This document shows, piece after piece, positions 61,129-64,000 of a DNA stretch of 64,000 nt (the first letter of the stretch is position 1; every line of letters begins with the position of its first letter). Under the pieces are notes generated by a model, which had not been told where the DNA came from, did no database searches, and saw only the letters and a list, made by a program, of their open reading frames with translations. Origin of the DNA: an uncultured Acidimicrobiia bacterium (GTDB taxonomy: Bacteria; Actinomycetota; Acidimicrobiia; Acidimicrobiales; CAIXPF01); the NCBI GenBank assembly GCA_903921205.1, contig CAIXPF010000180.1, positions 1 to 64,000 of the forward strand, read 5' to 3'. Position numbers and translations under genes: made by a program.

Positions 61129-62397
61129 TCAGCGGGCGGCGTCGAGCATGGCCCGCACCCGGGCAACCACATCCGCACGCGGTACCAGCTGCTGCTCGCC
61201 CCCGAGACGCAACGGCCGCAGTGCCACGCTGGCCGACTCCTGTTCCTGGGAGCCGATGATGAGCGCCAGCCGGGCGCCGCTGCGATCGGCGGCCTTCATC
61301 TGCGACTTCATCGAACGGGCGTCAAAGGCCCGATCGGCGCCGATACCAGCGGCGCGCAACTCGTCGGTGAGCTCCAGCGCGTCGGTCCCGTCCACGGTGG
61401 CCACGACGAACACGTCGACGGCGCTGTCGGGCGGCCCGAAGGTCTCCTCGGCATCACAGGCCAGCAGGATCCGGTCGACCCCCAGGGCAAAGCCCACCCC
61501 GGCCACCGCCGGCCCACCGAGATCGGCCACCAGACCGTCGTAACGGCCGCCGCCACCGACCGCGTTCTGAGCGGCGTCGAGCGCACCGGACGCGAACTCG
61601 AAGGTGGTCCGCGTGTAGTAGTCGAGGCCGCGCACCAGGCGTGGTGCCAGCTCGTAGGGGATGCGCAAGGCGTCGAGCCCGGCACGGACGCGATCGAAGT
61701 GGGCTCCATCCTGCGGCGAGAGATGCTCGACCATCCGCGGGGCGGCTGCGATGATCTCGCCGTCCTCGGGACGCTTCGAGTCGAGCACCCGCAAGGGGTT
61801 GATGGCCAAGGTCTCGCGCGACTGTGCGGACAGGGCGTCGAGGTGGGCGTCGAAGTACGCCTTCAGGGCTGCGACGTACTTCGCGCGCCCCTCACCGTCG
61901 CCGAGCGAGTTGAGCAGCAGGGTCACCTGGCGCAGCCCGATCTGCTGGTAGAAGCGCCAGGCCAGAGCGATGATCTCGACGTCGACGTCGGGGTCGTCGG
62001 TGCCGAGCACCTCGGCGCCGACCTGGTCGAACTGGCGGTACCGGCCCTTCTGGGGGCGCTCGTACCGGAAGTTGGAACCCGAGTAGAACACCTTCCACGG
62101 GGTGGCCGGGCGATGCTGGGCGAACATCCGGCACACCGACGCGGTCTGCTCGGGACGCAGCGCCTGGCGAGACTCGCCCTCCCGCTCGGCGAGCAGGAAC
62201 ATCTCCTTGCGCACCACCTCGGTCGACTCGCCCACCCGCTGGAAGACCGCCAGTTCCTCGAACATCGGCGGGATCACCGGGCGGTAGCCGGCCTGCCTCG
62301 CGGCCTGGGCGAACCGGGCGACGAGGACATGCCAACGCTCGGATTCCGGGGCCAGGATGTCACGGGTGCCACGGGGAGCCTGGAAGGTGTCAGCCAC
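61129..62397 (-). CDS. hisS: Histidyl-tRNA synthetase
   Basis: APRGTRDILAPES, YSGSNFRYERPQKGRYRQFDQVGAEVLG, LVRGLDYYTRTTFEF. Confidence 0.96.
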   Translation of the reverse strand: MADTFQAPRGTRDILAPESERWHVLVARFAQAARQAGYRPVIPPMFEELAVFQRVGESTEVVRKEMFLLAEREGESRQALRPEQTASVCRMFAQHRPATPWKVFYSGSNFRYERPQKGRYRQFDQVGAEVLGTDDPDVDVEIIALAWRFYQQIGLRQVTLLLNSLGDGEGRAKYVAALKAYFDAHLDALSAQSRETLAINPLRVLDSKRPEDGEIIAAAPRMVEHLSPQDGAHFDRVRAGLDALRIPYELAPRLVRGLDYYTRTTFEFASGALDAAQNAVGGGGRYDGLVADLGGPAVAGVGFALGVDRILLACDAEETFGPPDSAVDVFVVATVDGTDALELTDELRAAGIGADRAFDARSMKSQMKAADRSGARLALIIGSQEQESASVALRPLRLGGEQQLVPRADVVARVRAMLDAAR

Positions 62398-62442
62398 GTC
62401 GGCGCAGGCTACCGGACCACCACGACCGCCCCGAAGCGGGGG

Positions 62443-64000
62443 TCAGTCGCTCCGTCGGGGTTTGGCCATCGGTCGGTCCTTGGCGGTGTTCGCCTCGCCG
62501 CCGGGCAGCACGCGGCGCACGTCGTAGACGCTCTCGATGCCCTGCACCGCGGCCAGCGCCGACTGCAGGTGGGACGGGTCGCCGATCTCGAAGTCGAAAC
62601 GCATCTTGGAGACCCGGTCGGGCCCGGTGAGGGTCTGACAGGCCAGGATGTTGATGTGGTAGTCGGCCAACACCGTGGCCACGTCACGCAGCAGCCGGGT
62701 GCGGTCGATCGCCTTCACCTCGATGGCCACCAGGAAGTGCGACCCCTGCTCGTTGCTCCACTCGACCTCGACGAGCCGGCCCGACTGCGCCCCCATCAAG
62801 GAGACCGCGTTCGCACAGTCGGCCCGGTGCACCGACACCCCGCGTCCTCGGGTGTGGAAACCGATCACCTCGTCACCGGGAACGGGTGTGCAGCAGCGGG
62901 CGAGGCGGATCAGCACGTCCTCGAGGCCCTCGACGTGCACCGCTGCGGCGCTGCGCCGTCGCTCGGCCTTCTCGGCGCCGAGCACGTTGGTCGACAGCTG
63001 CACCTCCTGGTCGGGCTCGGCGGCGGAGAGCAGCCGTCGGGCCCGCGACGCCACCAGCCGGGCCGACAGGTTTCCCGCACCGACCGCCCGGTACAGCGCG
63101 TCGAGGTCGTTGAACTTCAACGCCTGGGCGATCTGCTCCAGCAACCCGAGCGACAACAGTTGCTGCACCGGCAGGCCGGCCACCCGCAGCGCCGACTCGA
63201 CCTCCTCGCGACCGTTCTCGGCGACGTCCTCGCGGTCCTGAGCGGCCAGCCACTGGCGGATCCTGGCCTGGGCCTTCGGGGTGGCCACGGTGGCCAGCCA
63301 TTCGCGCGACGGGCCGGCCGTGGGCGTCTTCGTGGTGAAGATCTCCACCGTCTCGCCCGAGTGCAACGGTGTGTCGAGGCTGACGAGGCGGGCATCGACC
63401 TTGGCGCCGATGCAGGCATGGCCGATCTCGGTGTGGATGGCGTAGGCGAAGTCGACCGGCGTCGAGCCGACGGGCAGGCTGAGCACGGCGCCCTTGGGGG
63501 TGAAGACCATCACCTCGTCCTGGTCGAGATCGACCTTGAGGTTGGCCATGAACTCCTTGGGGTCCGCGATGTCGCCCTGCCAGTCGACGATGCGGTCCAA
63601 CCACTCCATGTCGGCCGCCGCCGACTTGTAGCGCCAGTGGGCGGCGACCCCGTATTCGGAGCGGAGGTTCATCTCCACCGTGCGGATCTGCACCTCGAGC
63701 AACTTCGCCTGCGGGCCGATCACCGTCGTGTGCAACGACTGGTAGTTGTTGAACTTCGGCATGGCGATGAAGTCCTTGAAGCGGCCCTGCACCGGCTTCC
63801 ACGCCGCATGGATCGAGCCCACGGCGGCGTACGCGTCCTTGACGGTGTGCACCAGCACCCGGATGCCGACGAGATCGAAGATCTCGTTGAACTCCCGGCC
63901 CTTGACCACCATCTTCTCGTAGATGCTCCACAGGTGTTTCGGACGGCCGGTGACCTCGGCCTCGATGCCCAGCTCACCGAGCCGCTGGCGTACCTCCTCG
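62443..64000 (-). CDS. RelA/SpoT bifunctional (p)ppGpp synthetase/hydrolase, C-terminal part (5' end beyond right edge)
   Basis: Synthetase FNEIFDLVGIRVLV..., TGS domain MVFTPKGAVLSLPVGSTPVDFAYAIHTEIGH, C-terminal ACT domain. Frame is open to the window end. Confidence 0.96.
   Translation of the reverse strand, partial: EEVRQRLGELGIEAEVTGRPKHLWSIYEKMVVKGREFNEIFDLVGIRVLVHTVKDAYAAVGSIHAAWKPVQGRFKDFIAMPKFNNYQSLHTTVIGPQAKLLEVQIRTVEMNLRSEYGVAAHWRYKSAAADMEWLDRIVDWQGDIADPKEFMANLKVDLDQDEVMVFTPKGAVLSLPVGSTPVDFAYAIHTEIGHACIGAKVDARLVSLDTPLHSGETVEIFTTKTPTAGPSREWLATVATPKAQARIRQWLAAQDREDVAENGREEVESALRVAGLPVQQLLSLGLLEQIAQALKFNDLDALYRAVGAGNLSARLVASRARRLLSAAEPDQEVQLSTNVLGAEKAERRRSAAAVHVEGLEDVLIRLARCCTPVPGDEVIGFHTRGRGVSVHRADCANAVSLMGAQSGRLVEVEWSNEQGSHFLVAIEVKAIDRTRLLRDVATVLADYHINILACQTLTGPDRVSKMRFDFEIGDPSHLQSALAAVQGIESVYDVRRVLPGGEANTAKDRPMAKPRRSD

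Overview
The window is about 64 kb of high-GC chromosomal DNA, almost fully coding and mostly on the minus strand. Gene content and order resemble an actinobacterium, possibly a deep-branching or Acidimicrobiia-like lineage; that placement is inference. The left edge is the 5' end of a minus-strand 16S rRNA gene with a clear sigma70-type promoter. The rest is mainly conserved housekeeping clusters: tyrS; argC-B-D-F-R-H; pheS-pheT; infC-rpmI-rplT-trmH; hisG; fmt-rsmB; priA-metK-coaBC-rpoZ-gmk-mihF; pyrR-pyrB-pyrC-carA-carB-pyrD; nusB-efp-pepQ-aroQ-aroKB; a prepilin peptidase and a DUF4388-like gene; aroE-mltG-ruvX-alaS-rarA; aspS; hisS; and a partial relA/spoT at the right edge. The accessory part is a small type VII secretion-like locus (FHA/FtsK-SpoIIIE ATPase plus one WXG100 protein) lying between priA and fmt. 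The ATPase gene has seven perfect 9-bp repeats at its 5' end. The best regulatory observations are: (1) a pyr leader with a PyrR-box-like hairpin, a Shine-Dalgarno and an intrinsic terminator that would lie inside the pyrR reading frame; (2) an ARG-box-like palindrome overlapping the -35 of an apparently leaderless argC promoter; (3) probable non-canonical starts for infC (ATA) and gmk (CTG). No CRISPR array, tRNA gene, prophage or IS element was recognised. Everything was read by eye; no database search or folding was run.
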